The notes: generated by a model from the sequence alone, not told the origin. 64,000 bases of DNA from Mycolicibacter algericus DSM 45454 (GCF_002086455.1 NZ_MVHC01000007.1:153719-217718); one strand, 5' to 3'. Shown: positions 51,367 to 59,460, counted from the first letter of the stretch. Numbers and translations: made by a program.

Positions 51367-51970
51367 CCAAGGAAGAGCCGACTCCCGCGACGATCCCCGA
51401 AATGAGCGCGTCCAGTTCCGCGGCGCTGCGAATACTGCGGTCACCGCCGGCGAATGCCTGCATCACACCGCTGATGAACATCATCACCACGTAGGCCTGC
51501 CGGTCGGCCAGCGCGCGGTCCGGCTTGTCCTGTAGCCGCAGCACCACGTCGACGATCAGGGCGCGGAACCGGTCACCGTAGCTACGGAGTGCCTCGTCGA
51601 GCAGTGGGTCCCGGCCGGCCTGCAGCGCGAGTTCGTAGCGGGCCTTGGTGCGGATCAGCCTCGCGCCGGTCGCCGTGCGCATCACCAGGGTGGCCAACCC
51701 GGACGGTTCGTCCGCGGTGAGTTCGGCCGGCGTTTGCGCCCGCGTCGCCGCGATCAGGTCCTTGAGATCCAGCTCGGAGACCCGGACCGCCACCGCTTGC
51801 AGCAGCGCCGACCGGGTGCGGAAGTAGAACGATGTGGTTCCATCGGGGACACCGGCTTTGCGGTCCACCTTGAGATGGCTGACCCCCTTGATCCCGTCGT
51901 CGGCGAGTAGCCGGATGGCGGTATCGCAGAGCTCGCGCCGGCGTTGATCTGGATTGGGCTTGCGTCGCAT
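51356..51970 (-). CDS. TetR family transcriptional regulator
   Basis: Predicted 204 aa from ATG 51970; a longer in-frame start (51994) is possible. The N-terminal helix-turn-helix is RELCDTAIRLLADDGIKGVS with VPDGTTSFYFRTRSALLQAV as recognition helix region. The remainder is the helical ligand-binding domain. Palindromes with identical CTCTAC/GTAGAG arms flank the gene: one before the divergent luciferase-type gene and its own start, one before the aldehyde dehydrogenase. This arrangement strongly suggests that the protein represses itself and both neighbours until a pathway metabolite binds. Confidence 0.9.
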   Translation of the reverse strand: MRRKPNPDQRRRELCDTAIRLLADDGIKGVSHLKVDRKAGVPDGTTSFYFRTRSALLQAVAVRVSELDLKDLIAATRAQTPAELTADEPSGLATLVMRTATGARLIRTKARYELALQAGRDPLLDEALRSYGDRFRALIVDVVLRLQDKPDRALADRQAYVVMMFISGVMQAFAGGDRSIRSAAELDALISGIVAGVGSSLALR

Positions 51971-51997
51971 GGTGCTGCCGAGTCTAGTCCGCAATGT

Positions 51998-52013
51998 CTC
52001 TACTGTTGTAGAG
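51998..52013. promoter_or_regulatory. TetR-type operator 2, CTCTAC-tgtt-GTAGAG
   Basis: Same arms and spacing as 51351-51366. It ends 11 bp before the ATG of the luciferase-type gene and lies 28 bp upstream of the TetR ATG, so one bound dimer could shut both divergent promoters. Confidence 0.72.
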
Positions 52014-52024
52014 TCAGCGGCGAG

Positions 52025-52945
52025 ATGAAGCTAATATTCAACCTTCCCCACATGCTGCGGCTCAAAGCCATGATGCAACCGTGGGAGGCCGACGTCACCG
52101 GAGCCGACCAAACCCGGATGGCCAAGTGCGCCGACGAGTGGGGCTACGACATGATCGCCGTCCCCGAGCACTTCGTGATCCCCACCGAGCACGTGGAACT
52201 GTCCGGGCCGCACTATTTCCAGTCGACGGCCGCCCAGGCATATCTCGCCGGTGCGACCAACCGGATCATGCTGAACTCGTGCGTCACCGTGCTGCCACTG
52301 CACCAGCCGATCGTGCTCGCCAAGGCGCTCGCCACCGCGGACTGGCTCAGCGGCGGCCGCATGATGGTCACCTTCGGGGTGGGCTGGCTCCAGCGTGAGT
52401 TCGAACTACTCGGCGTGCCGTTCGCTGAACGCGGGCGCATCGCCGATGAGTACCTGGCGGCGATCATCGAGTTGTGGACCAGTGAGTCGCCGCGATTCGA
52501 GGGCCGCTATGTCTTTTTCGACGAGGTGGCGTTCGAGCCGAAGCCGGTGCGCAAACCCCATCTGCCGGTCTGGATCGGTGGCGATGCAGATGCGGCGCTA
52601 CGGCGTGCGGCGAAGTACGCCTCGGGGTGGTGGAGTTTCCTGACGCCGCCGGAGCAGATCGCGCAGCGCGTGGATTTCATCAAGTCCCAGCCGGAATACG
52701 ACGGGCGTCCCTTCGAGGTGGTGCACGGCATGGCGACCACGCGGGTCGGGGAGGGCCACGTTGCGCGCAACGACCCGAACGCGCGATCAGGGATGAGCGG
52801 TCAGCAGATCATCGATCGGCTGAGCTGGCTCGCCGAGCAGGGCGTGACGGTCAGTGCCGTGCCACTGCCCTCGGTGCGCGAGGTTGATGAGTACCTCGAT
52901 TACGCGCAGTGGGTGATCGAGGAGATCAAGCCGAAAGTCCCCTGA
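52025..52945 (+). CDS. LLM class F420-dependent oxidoreductase-like protein
   Basis: Predicted 306 aa from ATG 52025. The core WGYDMIAVPEHFVIPTEHVE, LNSCVTVLPLHQPIVLAKAL and TFGVGWLQREFELLG with PHLPVWIGGDADAALRRAA matches the actinobacterial luciferase-like oxidoreductases that often use F420. No clear ribosome site precedes the ATG, and the operator lies only 11 bp away, so the transcript may have a very short leader. Its 3' end is 12 bp from a convergent TetR gene. Confidence 0.9.
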   Translation: MKLIFNLPHMLRLKAMMQPWEADVTGADQTRMAKCADEWGYDMIAVPEHFVIPTEHVELSGPHYFQSTAAQAYLAGATNRIMLNSCVTVLPLHQPIVLAKALATADWLSGGRMMVTFGVGWLQREFELLGVPFAERGRIADEYLAAIIELWTSESPRFEGRYVFFDEVAFEPKPVRKPHLPVWIGGDADAALRRAAKYASGWWSFLTPPEQIAQRVDFIKSQPEYDGRPFEVVHGMATTRVGEGHVARNDPNARSGMSGQQIIDRLSWLAEQGVTVSAVPLPSVREVDEYLDYAQWVIEEIKPKVP

Positions 52946-52957
52946 TCGTAACGGCGC

Positions 52958-53569
52958 TCAGCCACCACGCGGCGCAACGATATTGGCGACCACCATGCGC
53001 AGAAACGGCCGGAACACCGCTTGGTCGTCGAGCAGGCTGTTCAGCGTGACACCGTCGTTGGCCGCCAGGATGACGCGGGCGAGTTCCAGCGCGGGCATGG
53101 CGAGCTCACCGCCCAGCCGCGCGGCGCCTTTGGTGATGTAGTCGGCCAGGGCCTGCGCGGTCTGCTCGCGCTGGGCCGCGACACGCTCGCGGGCATCGGG
53201 ATTGCGCAGCAGGAACAACGTGAACTCGTACCCCAGCACCGAACGGTCGGGGCCCTCTTTGGTGATGAGCTGGCGCCAGCGCTCGGCGAGTTCGTCGATG
53301 TCGAGTTCGTCGAGCCGGTGGAAGGTGGCGATGACGTCGGCGAACCCATCGAGAAACTGCTGGCGCTGCCGTTCGATCACCGCGAGGAACAACTCGGCCT
53401 TGCTGCCGAAGTGCGAGTAGATGGCGCCCCGGGTGTAGCCGGCCGCGTCCGCGATGTCCTCCAGCGCGGCGCCGTCGAACCCGCGGCGCGCGAAAACCTG
53501 CTCGGCGGCGTCTAACAGCAGGTTTCGGGTGTGTTCAAGGCGTCGTTGCATCGTCCAGCGTTCGGCCAT
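52958..53569 (-). CDS. TetR family transcriptional regulator
   Basis: Predicted 203 aa from ATG 53569 behind AAGGA. The DNA-binding domain is EHTRNLLLDAAEQVFARRGF with YTRGAIYSHFGSKAELFLAV, a classical TetR/AcrR signature. Its 5' end overlaps the preceding unknown gene by 58 bp in another frame, so the two are translated from one transcript. The nearest palindrome is TATACA/TGTATA at 54097-54112, between this pair and the Rieske oxygenase, a likely target (inference). Confidence 0.92.
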   Translation of the reverse strand: MAERWTMQRRLEHTRNLLLDAAEQVFARRGFDGAALEDIADAAGYTRGAIYSHFGSKAELFLAVIERQRQQFLDGFADVIATFHRLDELDIDELAERWRQLITKEGPDRSVLGYEFTLFLLRNPDARERVAAQREQTAQALADYITKGAARLGGELAMPALELARVILAANDGVTLNSLLDDQAVFRPFLRMVVANIVAPRGG

Positions 53570-54036
53570 CTGTCGATCCTTCCACGGACAACGGAGAACG
53601 GTAGGGGCATCGCCGGCCAGAACAGCTCAGTGCTGGCCACTTCTCCCGGCAGGCCGGATGCCCTCAGGGCATGGGCCTTGAACGCGCGCGCTCCGACACT
53701 GAGCCGATGCCGAAAGCCGTTGTCGGCGAGCGGCAGGGGAAGCCCGTCAGGCACCACGGAGCCGCAGACGTACGACAGGAACTCGTGTTCGCAGTTCGGG
53801 TCATAGCAGGCGCCGCTCATCGTCACCAGCGGCACTGCCCACTCGGGTGGCACGGCCTGCCCGTCGTGTCCGCGGACGCCGGCTCCGAGGATCTTGAGGG
53901 CGGCGCCGCCGGAGGGGGCCGGCAGTCGCACGACAACGTCCCACCCGGCCATGGCGCGATCGCAGATCAGCCCGCCCGCCCACCGGACCGCGGCGCCTGG
54001 ATCGTCTGCCCAGACCTCCATCCGGGATCGCACCAT
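53512..54036 (-). CDS. Uncharacterised protein overlapping a TetR gene
   Basis: Predicted 174 aa from ATG 54036 with GAGAGGTGG upstream; GTG 54069 would add 11 residues. The sequence has a compact pattern (AMAGWDVVVRLP, ALKILGAGVRG, GACYDPNCEHEFLSYVCG) with several Cys and no known motif. Its last 58 bp overlap the TetR gene. Length, ribosome site and position as first gene of the regulator transcript support coding; possibly a ligand-binding or accessory partner of the regulator. Family not recognised. Confidence 0.6.
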   Translation of the reverse strand: MVRSRMEVWADDPGAAVRWAGGLICDRAMAGWDVVVRLPAPSGGAALKILGAGVRGHDGQAVPPEWAVPLVTMSGACYDPNCEHEFLSYVCGSVVPDGLPLPLADNGFRHRLSVGARAFKAHALRASGLPGEVASTELFWPAMPLPFSVVRGRIDRWPNAGRCNDALNTPETCC

Positions 54037-54096
54037 CGGCCACCTCTCGAGATCGGGTTTGTGAGTCACGCCACTAATAGACACTCTTGTACGAAA

Positions 54097-54112
54097 TATA
54101 CATCGCTGTATA
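54097..54112. promoter_or_regulatory. Inverted repeat operator, TATACA-tcgc-TGTATA
   Basis: Perfect 6-bp arms, 4-bp spacer, in the divergent gap between the TetR-linked pair (minus) and the Rieske oxygenase (plus). It sits 6 bp before ATG 54119 and 33 bp before the preferred GTG 54146. It is AT-rich and may overlap a promoter -10 element. Confidence 0.65.
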
Positions 54113-54145
54113 GTCGTGATGTCAATCACAACAGAGGAGGCCGCA

Positions 54146-55522
54146 GTGCAGACAGCACTCCCGGGGACCTGGGTCGACAACGCCACGTCCCTCGACGACA
54201 TCGGGCCCGACCGGTACCGGATGCAGATCCCGACCGAGCGCTACACCAGCGCGGAATTCGCTGCGGTGGAACGTGAATCGATCTGGATGAAGACCTGGCA
54301 GGTGGCCGGTCGGGTCGACGAACTTGGCAAGACCGGCGATTGGAAGCAGTATCGGATCCTCGACCAGTCCTTCATCGTGGTGCGCGGCAAGGACGACAAG
54401 ATCCGCGGCTTTGTCAACGCCTGCCGCCACCGGGGCAACCTGCTCTGTCCGGAGGCGCGTGGCAACACCAAGCGCAACTTCTTGTGTAACTACCACCTGT
54501 GGTCCTACGACCTGCAGGGCAGGCTCACCGGCATGCTGCGTGAAGATCTGGCCGGACCGATCGACAAGGACACCCACGGCCTGATCGAAGTCCCGGTGGA
54601 CACCTTCGCCGGCTTCATCTTCCTCAACCCGGACCCGCAGGCCGCGCCGCTGTCGGAGTTCATCGGTGACGAGATCGCCACGATGCTCGCCCCGTACCAC
54701 CTCGACGAGATGGTCACCGTGATGGACGTGACCGAGCGCATCGATTGCAACTGGAAGGTCGTCATGGACGCCTTTCAGGAGGGCTATCACATCAACGGCA
54801 TCCACCCGCAGCTGCTGCGGGTCATCAACATCGACCCGGCGACCACCCGGTACCGGTTCTTCGACCGGCACAGTGTCGCCGTCGCCCCGTTCGACGTCGT
54901 GGGCGCCACCCCGGCGGACCAGGTCGAGGGGACGATGGCGCTGCCGGACACCTTCCCCTCGACGGCCGCCGTGTTGCCCCGATTCAAAGAGCTGGTGGCG
55001 CAGTACGAATCGGCGGACGGAGCACTGACCTTCCCCGAGGGTGTCACCGCGCGCACGCTGCTACAGCAGGCGACGCGCGACACGTTGACCGGTATGGGGC
55101 TCGACGTCAGTGGGCTGACCGACGCGCAGATGAGCGACAGTCACGGGTGGGTGCTGTTCCCCAACTTCTTCATGACCATCCGTGCCGGTGAATGCCACAT
55201 CATCATGGCGCTGCCGGACCCGGACGGCGATCCCCATCGCTGTGTCTGGCATGTGGCCAGCTACATGTACCTGCCCGATGAGTACAAGGCGTCGTTCGTC
55301 GCCGAGCCTCTCGTGGTCGACGAGCCCGGCAGCTACAAGTACTTCGAGGCCCTGCAGCAGGACTACGACCAGATGCCGCGCCAGCAGGCCGGGCTGCGCA
55401 ACAGCATGCTCACCTACATGGCACTGGTCAAAGAGGAAGTGGTGATCGCGCACTTCCACTCGGTCATCGACAACTGCATCGCGGCCGTGTCCGTGAACTC
55501 AAACCACCGAAGCGAAGGGTGA
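54146..55522 (+). CDS. Rieske non-haem iron oxygenase, large subunit
   Basis: Predicted 458 aa from GTG 54146, chosen because GAGGAGG lies 5 bp upstream; ATG 54119 has no ribosome site and is pressed against the operator. Rieske ligands are Cys93/His95 (ACRHRGNLLC) and Cys114/His117 (CNYHLW). The mononuclear iron site shows in VVMDAFQEGYHINGIHPQ, with two His and the bridging Asp of this motif. It would hydroxylate or dihydroxylate a ring. Two small NTF2-like proteins and a P450 follow in the same operon; no dedicated Rieske reductase is adjacent. Confidence 0.93.
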   Translation: MQTALPGTWVDNATSLDDIGPDRYRMQIPTERYTSAEFAAVERESIWMKTWQVAGRVDELGKTGDWKQYRILDQSFIVVRGKDDKIRGFVNACRHRGNLLCPEARGNTKRNFLCNYHLWSYDLQGRLTGMLREDLAGPIDKDTHGLIEVPVDTFAGFIFLNPDPQAAPLSEFIGDEIATMLAPYHLDEMVTVMDVTERIDCNWKVVMDAFQEGYHINGIHPQLLRVINIDPATTRYRFFDRHSVAVAPFDVVGATPADQVEGTMALPDTFPSTAAVLPRFKELVAQYESADGALTFPEGVTARTLLQQATRDTLTGMGLDVSGLTDAQMSDSHGWVLFPNFFMTIRAGECHIIMALPDPDGDPHRCVWHVASYMYLPDEYKASFVAEPLVVDEPGSYKYFEALQQDYDQMPRQQAGLRNSMLTYMALVKEEVVIAHFHSVIDNCIAAVSVNSNHRSEG

Positions 55523-55527
55523 ACAGC

Positions 55528-56049
55528 ATGGATATCCAGGAACGTATCGAGCACCACCGCCGGATGGCCGAGGCGTACCGCAACGCCTATCTGCGCCAAG
55601 GGGTTCAGGACGGGGAGACCTACGAGGCGTGGACCTTCGCCGATGACGGCGTGTACGTCTCGCCGTACTTCACCGGCGATCAGGTCTTTTTGCTCAAGGA
55701 GTTTCCCGCCGACACCGCGCAGGCCGCCACGATGGAGGCCAAGGCCTACGCACTGACCTTTCCCGACTGGAAACCCGCCAGCTTCAACTACTGGCCCGCC
55801 GACAACGGATTCGTGATGAAAACCCGGTGGCAGGGCACCACCAAAGACGGCAAGACCATGGGCTTCTACTCCTACAGCTTCGTCGAGACCAACGACAAGG
55901 GCGAGGTGTCGCGCTGGGAGACCCACGTCAACGACGAGTACAGCCCGTTCCTGGAAGTTGCGATCGGAGTCAGCGGCCCGTTCCACGGCACCACCGAGTA
56001 TGTGGACGCGCTGCACCGCTGCCTGGAGAGGGCCGGAGTCTCCCTCTGA
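55528..56049 (+). CDS. NTF2-like protein, possible small subunit of the Rieske oxygenase
   Basis: Predicted 173 aa from ATG 55528 with GAAGG upstream; GTG 55519 overlaps the oxygenase stop. Helix RIEHHRRMAEAYRNAYLRQG followed by beta strands (YEAWTFADDGVYVSPYF, DNGFVMKTRWQGTT, FYSYSFVETNDKGEVSRWET) suggests an NTF2/SnoaL fold, which is also the fold of ring-hydroxylating beta subunits. Adjacency to the oxygenase supports a structural role, but independent isomerase or dehydratase activity is equally possible. Confidence 0.75.
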   Translation: MDIQERIEHHRRMAEAYRNAYLRQGVQDGETYEAWTFADDGVYVSPYFTGDQVFLLKEFPADTAQAATMEAKAYALTFPDWKPASFNYWPADNGFVMKTRWQGTTKDGKTMGFYSYSFVETNDKGEVSRWETHVNDEYSPFLEVAIGVSGPFHGTTEYVDALHRCLERAGVSL

Positions 56050-56081
56050 CCGCGGATACCGCCCCCGAGAAAAGAGTTGCA

Positions 56082-56546
56082 ATGAAGGACATCGACGAGG
56101 TCATCGACGGCTATAGCGGGCGGGCGCGCACCGTGCTGTTGTACACCCAGACGGTCAAACGGCTGGCCGACGCCGCCAAGCGGCCCGGCTTCACCGCCGA
56201 CGACTGGGCCCCGCTGGCGGCACTGGTCGACACCGGCGAGTTCGAGCGTGTCGGCAATTTCAAAGAGGTCATGAATTGGCCGGAGTACCTTGGATTTCTG
56301 TCGAACTGGGCGCCGTCGTCCAGCTGGGAGGCCTCGTTCAAACGGATCAGTGAGGTCGACGGCGTGGTCTTCCTCGAACTCGAAGAACGCAGTGAGGTCG
56401 GCGACTTCACGTCGGTGGTGAACTCGCTGTCGGTCTACGAGTTCACCGACGACGAAAAGATCCGCCACATCGATCTGTATCTGCAGATGGCACTGCCGAA
56501 CATGGAGATGCTGGACAGCTATTCCTCGGTGGAGATCTCCGAGTGA
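56082..56546 (+). CDS. NTF2-like protein of the Rieske operon
   Basis: Predicted 154 aa from ATG 56082, with AAAGAG 6-10 bp upstream. The helical start and C-terminal strands (VVFLELEERSEVGDFTSVVN, SVYEFTDDEKIRHIDLYLQM) resemble the SnoaL/NTF2 family, and the protein is shorter than its neighbour. It overlaps the P450 start by 4 bp, so oxygenase, two NTF2-like proteins and P450 form one translational chain. Role unknown. Confidence 0.72.
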   Translation: MKDIDEVIDGYSGRARTVLLYTQTVKRLADAAKRPGFTADDWAPLAALVDTGEFERVGNFKEVMNWPEYLGFLSNWAPSSSWEASFKRISEVDGVVFLELEERSEVGDFTSVVNSLSVYEFTDDEKIRHIDLYLQMALPNMEMLDSYSSVEISE

Positions 56547-57829
56547 GCCTTGACGCCAACAGAACCGACATCGATGCGGTCGACTTCTTCACCGACAACG
56601 CCCTGCTGCATGACCCGTACGCCTACCTCGCGCAGCTGCGCGACGAATGCCCGCTGCGCAGGGAACCGCACCACGGTGTGGTGATGGTGACCGGCTACGA
56701 CGAAGGGGTGGCGATCTACAACGACACCGAGCGGTTCTCGGCCTGCGTGTCGGTGACCGGGCCGTTCCCTGGTTTCCCGGTTCCGCTGGAGGGGGAAGAC
56801 GTCTCGCCGCTGATCGACAAGCATCGTGACGAACTGCCGTTCAGCGATCAGCTGCCCACCTTCGACCCGCCCAAGCACACCGCGCACCGGGAGCTGCTGG
56901 CCCGGATGATCACGCCCAAGCGGCTCAAGGAGAATCAGGAGTTCATCTGGCGATTGGCGGACCAGCAGTACGACGAGGTGCTGACCGGCGGATCGTGCGA
57001 ATTCATCGGTGATTTCGCCAACCCGTTCGCGATGCTGGTGATCGCGGATCTGCTCGGTGTTCCCGAATCCGATCACGACGAGTTCCGCGCGGCACTGCTC
57101 AAGGGTGCCACCGGGACCATTGGGAGCAGTTCCGGTGATGCGATGACGCATACGCCGCTGGAGTATCTGTACGGCAAATTCACCGAGTACATCTCCGACC
57201 GGCGCGCCGAACCGCGCGGTGATGTGCTGACCGGTGTGGCCTCGGCGACCTTTCCCGACGGCACCACGCCGGAGGTGATCGACGCCGTCCGGGTGGCGGC
57301 CAACCTGTTTGCCGCCGGCCAGGAGACCACCGTGCGGCTGTTGTCGACGGCGGTCATGATCATCGCCGAAGACCAAGCGCTGCAACGACGACTGCGGGAC
57401 AACCGCGATCTGCTGCCGCGGTTCATCGAGGAATGCCTGCGCTACGAGAGCCCGGTGCGCGGCGACTTCCGGATGGCCAGGGTGCCGGTCACCGTGGCCG
57501 GCGTCGACCTCCCGGCCGGCACCATCGTGATGCTGGTCAACGCGGCGATGAATCGGGACCCGGCCAAGTTCGAGGACCCGGAGGCCTTCGACGCCGAGCG
57601 CGCCAACGCACGCAATCACGTCGCCTTCGGTCGCGGTCCGCACAGTTGTCCCGGCGCCCCGCTGGCGCGCACCGAGGCGGTGGTCAGCCTCCAGCGCTTG
57701 CTCGACCGCACCTCTGAAATCCGGATCGACGAGGAAGTGCATGGTCCGCCCGGGCAGCGCAGGTACCGGTACCTGCCGACCTTCATCCTGCGCGGGCTGA
57801 CCAGACTGCATATCCGGTTCACGCCCTGA
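56543..57829 (+). CDS. Cytochrome P450, paralogue of the enzyme at 2038
   Basis: Predicted 428 aa from GTG 56543. I-helix AAGQETTV, ExxR in EECLRYES and haem loop VAFGRGPHSCPGAPLART (Cys369) are complete. Stretches such as PHHGVVMVTGYDE, SVTGPFPGFPVPL and DKHRDELPFSDQLPT are nearly the same as in the P450 at 2038-3333, showing recent duplication or a shared family with related substrates. Unlike that copy, no ferredoxin follows directly; the nearest is at 59457 beyond an SDR and a TetR gene. Confidence 0.95.
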   Translation: MSLDANRTDIDAVDFFTDNALLHDPYAYLAQLRDECPLRREPHHGVVMVTGYDEGVAIYNDTERFSACVSVTGPFPGFPVPLEGEDVSPLIDKHRDELPFSDQLPTFDPPKHTAHRELLARMITPKRLKENQEFIWRLADQQYDEVLTGGSCEFIGDFANPFAMLVIADLLGVPESDHDEFRAALLKGATGTIGSSSGDAMTHTPLEYLYGKFTEYISDRRAEPRGDVLTGVASATFPDGTTPEVIDAVRVAANLFAAGQETTVRLLSTAVMIIAEDQALQRRLRDNRDLLPRFIEECLRYESPVRGDFRMARVPVTVAGVDLPAGTIVMLVNAAMNRDPAKFEDPEAFDAERANARNHVAFGRGPHSCPGAPLARTEAVVSLQRLLDRTSEIRIDEEVHGPPGQRRYRYLPTFILRGLTRLHIRFTP

Positions 57830-57859
57830 CCGCCGGGCCCGGAGCCCCAGCCATTTAAT

Positions 57860-57875
57860 TCAGTCGCTTGACTGA
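57860..57875. promoter_or_regulatory. TetR-type operator, TCAGTC-gctt-GACTGA
   Basis: Perfect 6-bp arms, 4-bp spacer, 56 bp upstream of the SDR start at 57932. A 14/16 match to it lies at 58752-58767 before the TetR gene, so both genes probably answer to that TetR protein. Confidence 0.7.
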
Positions 57876-57931
57876 GCGAGGTGAAACGGGTTGAGTCGAA
57901 CCGCTGCGATGTTCCTGGCGAAGGGTGGTCG

Positions 57932-58750
57932 ATGGTCAACGAGCTGGCGGGTAAGACGGCGATCGTCACGGGGGGCGCATCCGGTCTGGGCCGGGGGATC
58001 GCCGAGCGGTTCCTCGCCGAGGGAGCCCGGGTGGTCCTCGCCGACCTGGACCCGGAGCGCGGGGCGGCGCTCGCCGACGAGCTCGGCGCCGACACGGTGT
58101 TCCGGGTCGCCGACGTCGCCGACCCGCAACAGGTCGGCGACCTGGTCGACGCCGCCGTCGAGACGTTCGGTGGCCTGGACATCATGGTGAACAACGCCGG
58201 TGTCTCGGGGACCATGCACAACCGATTCCTTGACGACGACTTGGCCGATTTTCACCGGATCATGGCGGTCAACGTGCTCGGCGTGATGGCCGGCACCCGC
58301 GATGCCGCCCGGCGGATGTCCAAAGCCGGCGGAGGATCGATCATCAACCTGACCTCGATCGGGGGTATCCAGGCCGGTGGCGGGGTGATGACCTACCGTG
58401 CCTCGAAGGCTGCGGTCATCCAGTTCACCAAGTCCGCCGCCATCGAATTGGCGTACTACGACATCCGGGTCAATGCCATCGCACCCGGCAACATTCCGAC
58501 GCCGTTCGTGGCGTCGTCGGCCGCCGCGGGGCTGGACCAGGAGGCCATCGAACGGTACGAAGCGGGCATCCGGGAGACGATGCGCGCCGATCGCCCACTG
58601 AAGCGGGAGGGCACCGCGGCCGACGTGGCCGAAGCCGCGCTGTACTTCGCCGGCGATCGGTCCCGCTATGTGACCGGCACGGTATTGCCGGTCGACGGCG
58701 GCACATCGGCCGGCAAAGCGATCCGTCGGCGGAGCGACCGGACGCGTTAA
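57932..58750 (+). CDS. SDR family oxidoreductase
   Basis: Predicted 272 aa from ATG 57932 behind AAGGGTGG; an upstream in-frame ATG (57881) lies next to the operator and lacks a ribosome site. IVTGGASGLGRGIAERFLAE, MVNNAGVSGTM, LTSIGGIQ and catalytic YRASK are classic. The C-terminal YVTGTVLPVDGGTSAG is usual for this family. It oxidises or reduces a secondary alcohol/ketone with NAD(P). Its promoter carries the TCAGTC/GACTGA operator shared with the downstream TetR gene. Confidence 0.92.
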   Translation: MVNELAGKTAIVTGGASGLGRGIAERFLAEGARVVLADLDPERGAALADELGADTVFRVADVADPQQVGDLVDAAVETFGGLDIMVNNAGVSGTMHNRFLDDDLADFHRIMAVNVLGVMAGTRDAARRMSKAGGGSIINLTSIGGIQAGGGVMTYRASKAAVIQFTKSAAIELAYYDIRVNAIAPGNIPTPFVASSAAAGLDQEAIERYEAGIRETMRADRPLKREGTAADVAEAALYFAGDRSRYVTGTVLPVDGGTSAGKAIRRRSDRTR

Positions 58751-58751
58751 A

Positions 58752-58767
58752 TCAATCGCTTGACTTA
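58752..58767. promoter_or_regulatory. Second site, TCAATC-gctt-GACTTA
   Basis: It differs at two positions from the perfect site at 57860-57875 and lies within a wider TTAA/TTAA symmetry, 27 bp upstream of the TetR start at 58795. Probably the autoregulatory operator. Confidence 0.62.
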
Positions 58768-58794
58768 ATTGGTTGGACGGGGTTGACTGGCGCG

Positions 58795-59460
58795 GTGACC
58801 ACCGCTGATCGGGCCGTGCGCGCTGAGCGGGCCAATAGCACGCGGGAGGCGATCCTCACCGCAGCTGAACAGCTGTTCGCCGAACACGGGGTGTTCGCGG
58901 TCTCCAACCGTCAGGTCAGCGAAGCCGCCGGCCAGGGCAACAACGCCGCCGTCGGTTACCACTTCGGTACCAAGACCGATCTGGTGCGGGAGATCGAGCG
59001 TCGCCACCGTGTTCCGGTCGAACGGCTGCGCGAGAACATGGTCTCGGGTGCGGTGAATTCCGCCGATCTGCGTGGCTGGGTGTCCTGTCTGGTGCGGCCA
59101 CTCACCGATCATCTTGCCGCGCTGGGTAACCCGACCTGGTATGCGCGGTTCGCCGCGCAGGTGATGGCCGACCCGGCCTATCACGACATCGTCGTCAAGG
59201 ACGCACTGAGCTCGCCCTCTCTGGTGCAGGTCATCGACGGCATCAATCGGTGCCTGCCGGAGCTTCCGGTGCGGGTCCACCAGGCCCGCAACGTGATGGC
59301 CCGAAACCTGTTGATGCACACCTGTGCCGACCACGAACGTGCGCTGGCTTCCGGTTCGTCGGCGTCGATCAGCTGGGGCGAGGCCGGGTCCGGCCTCATC
59401 GACGCGATCGTCGGGCTGTGGCTGGCCCCGGTCACCGGAGTTCAGGGAGGTTCGCCATGA
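58795..59460 (+). CDS. TetR family transcriptional regulator
   Basis: Predicted 221 aa from GTG 58795; TTG 58783 is an alternative four codons upstream. The DNA-binding domain STREAILTAAEQLFAEHGVF with NNAAVGYHFGTKTDLVREIE is clear. The C-terminal domain (ARFAAQVMADPAYHDIVVKD) resembles the TetR subgroup that senses acyl-CoA or aromatic compounds. It is followed, with ATGA overlap, by a ferredoxin and then a P450, so regulator and enzymes form one transcript. The TCAGTC-type operators lie upstream. Confidence 0.92.
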   Translation: MTTADRAVRAERANSTREAILTAAEQLFAEHGVFAVSNRQVSEAAGQGNNAAVGYHFGTKTDLVREIERRHRVPVERLRENMVSGAVNSADLRGWVSCLVRPLTDHLAALGNPTWYARFAAQVMADPAYHDIVVKDALSSPSLVQVIDGINRCLPELPVRVHQARNVMARNLLMHTCADHERALASGSSASISWGEAGSGLIDAIVGLWLAPVTGVQGGSP

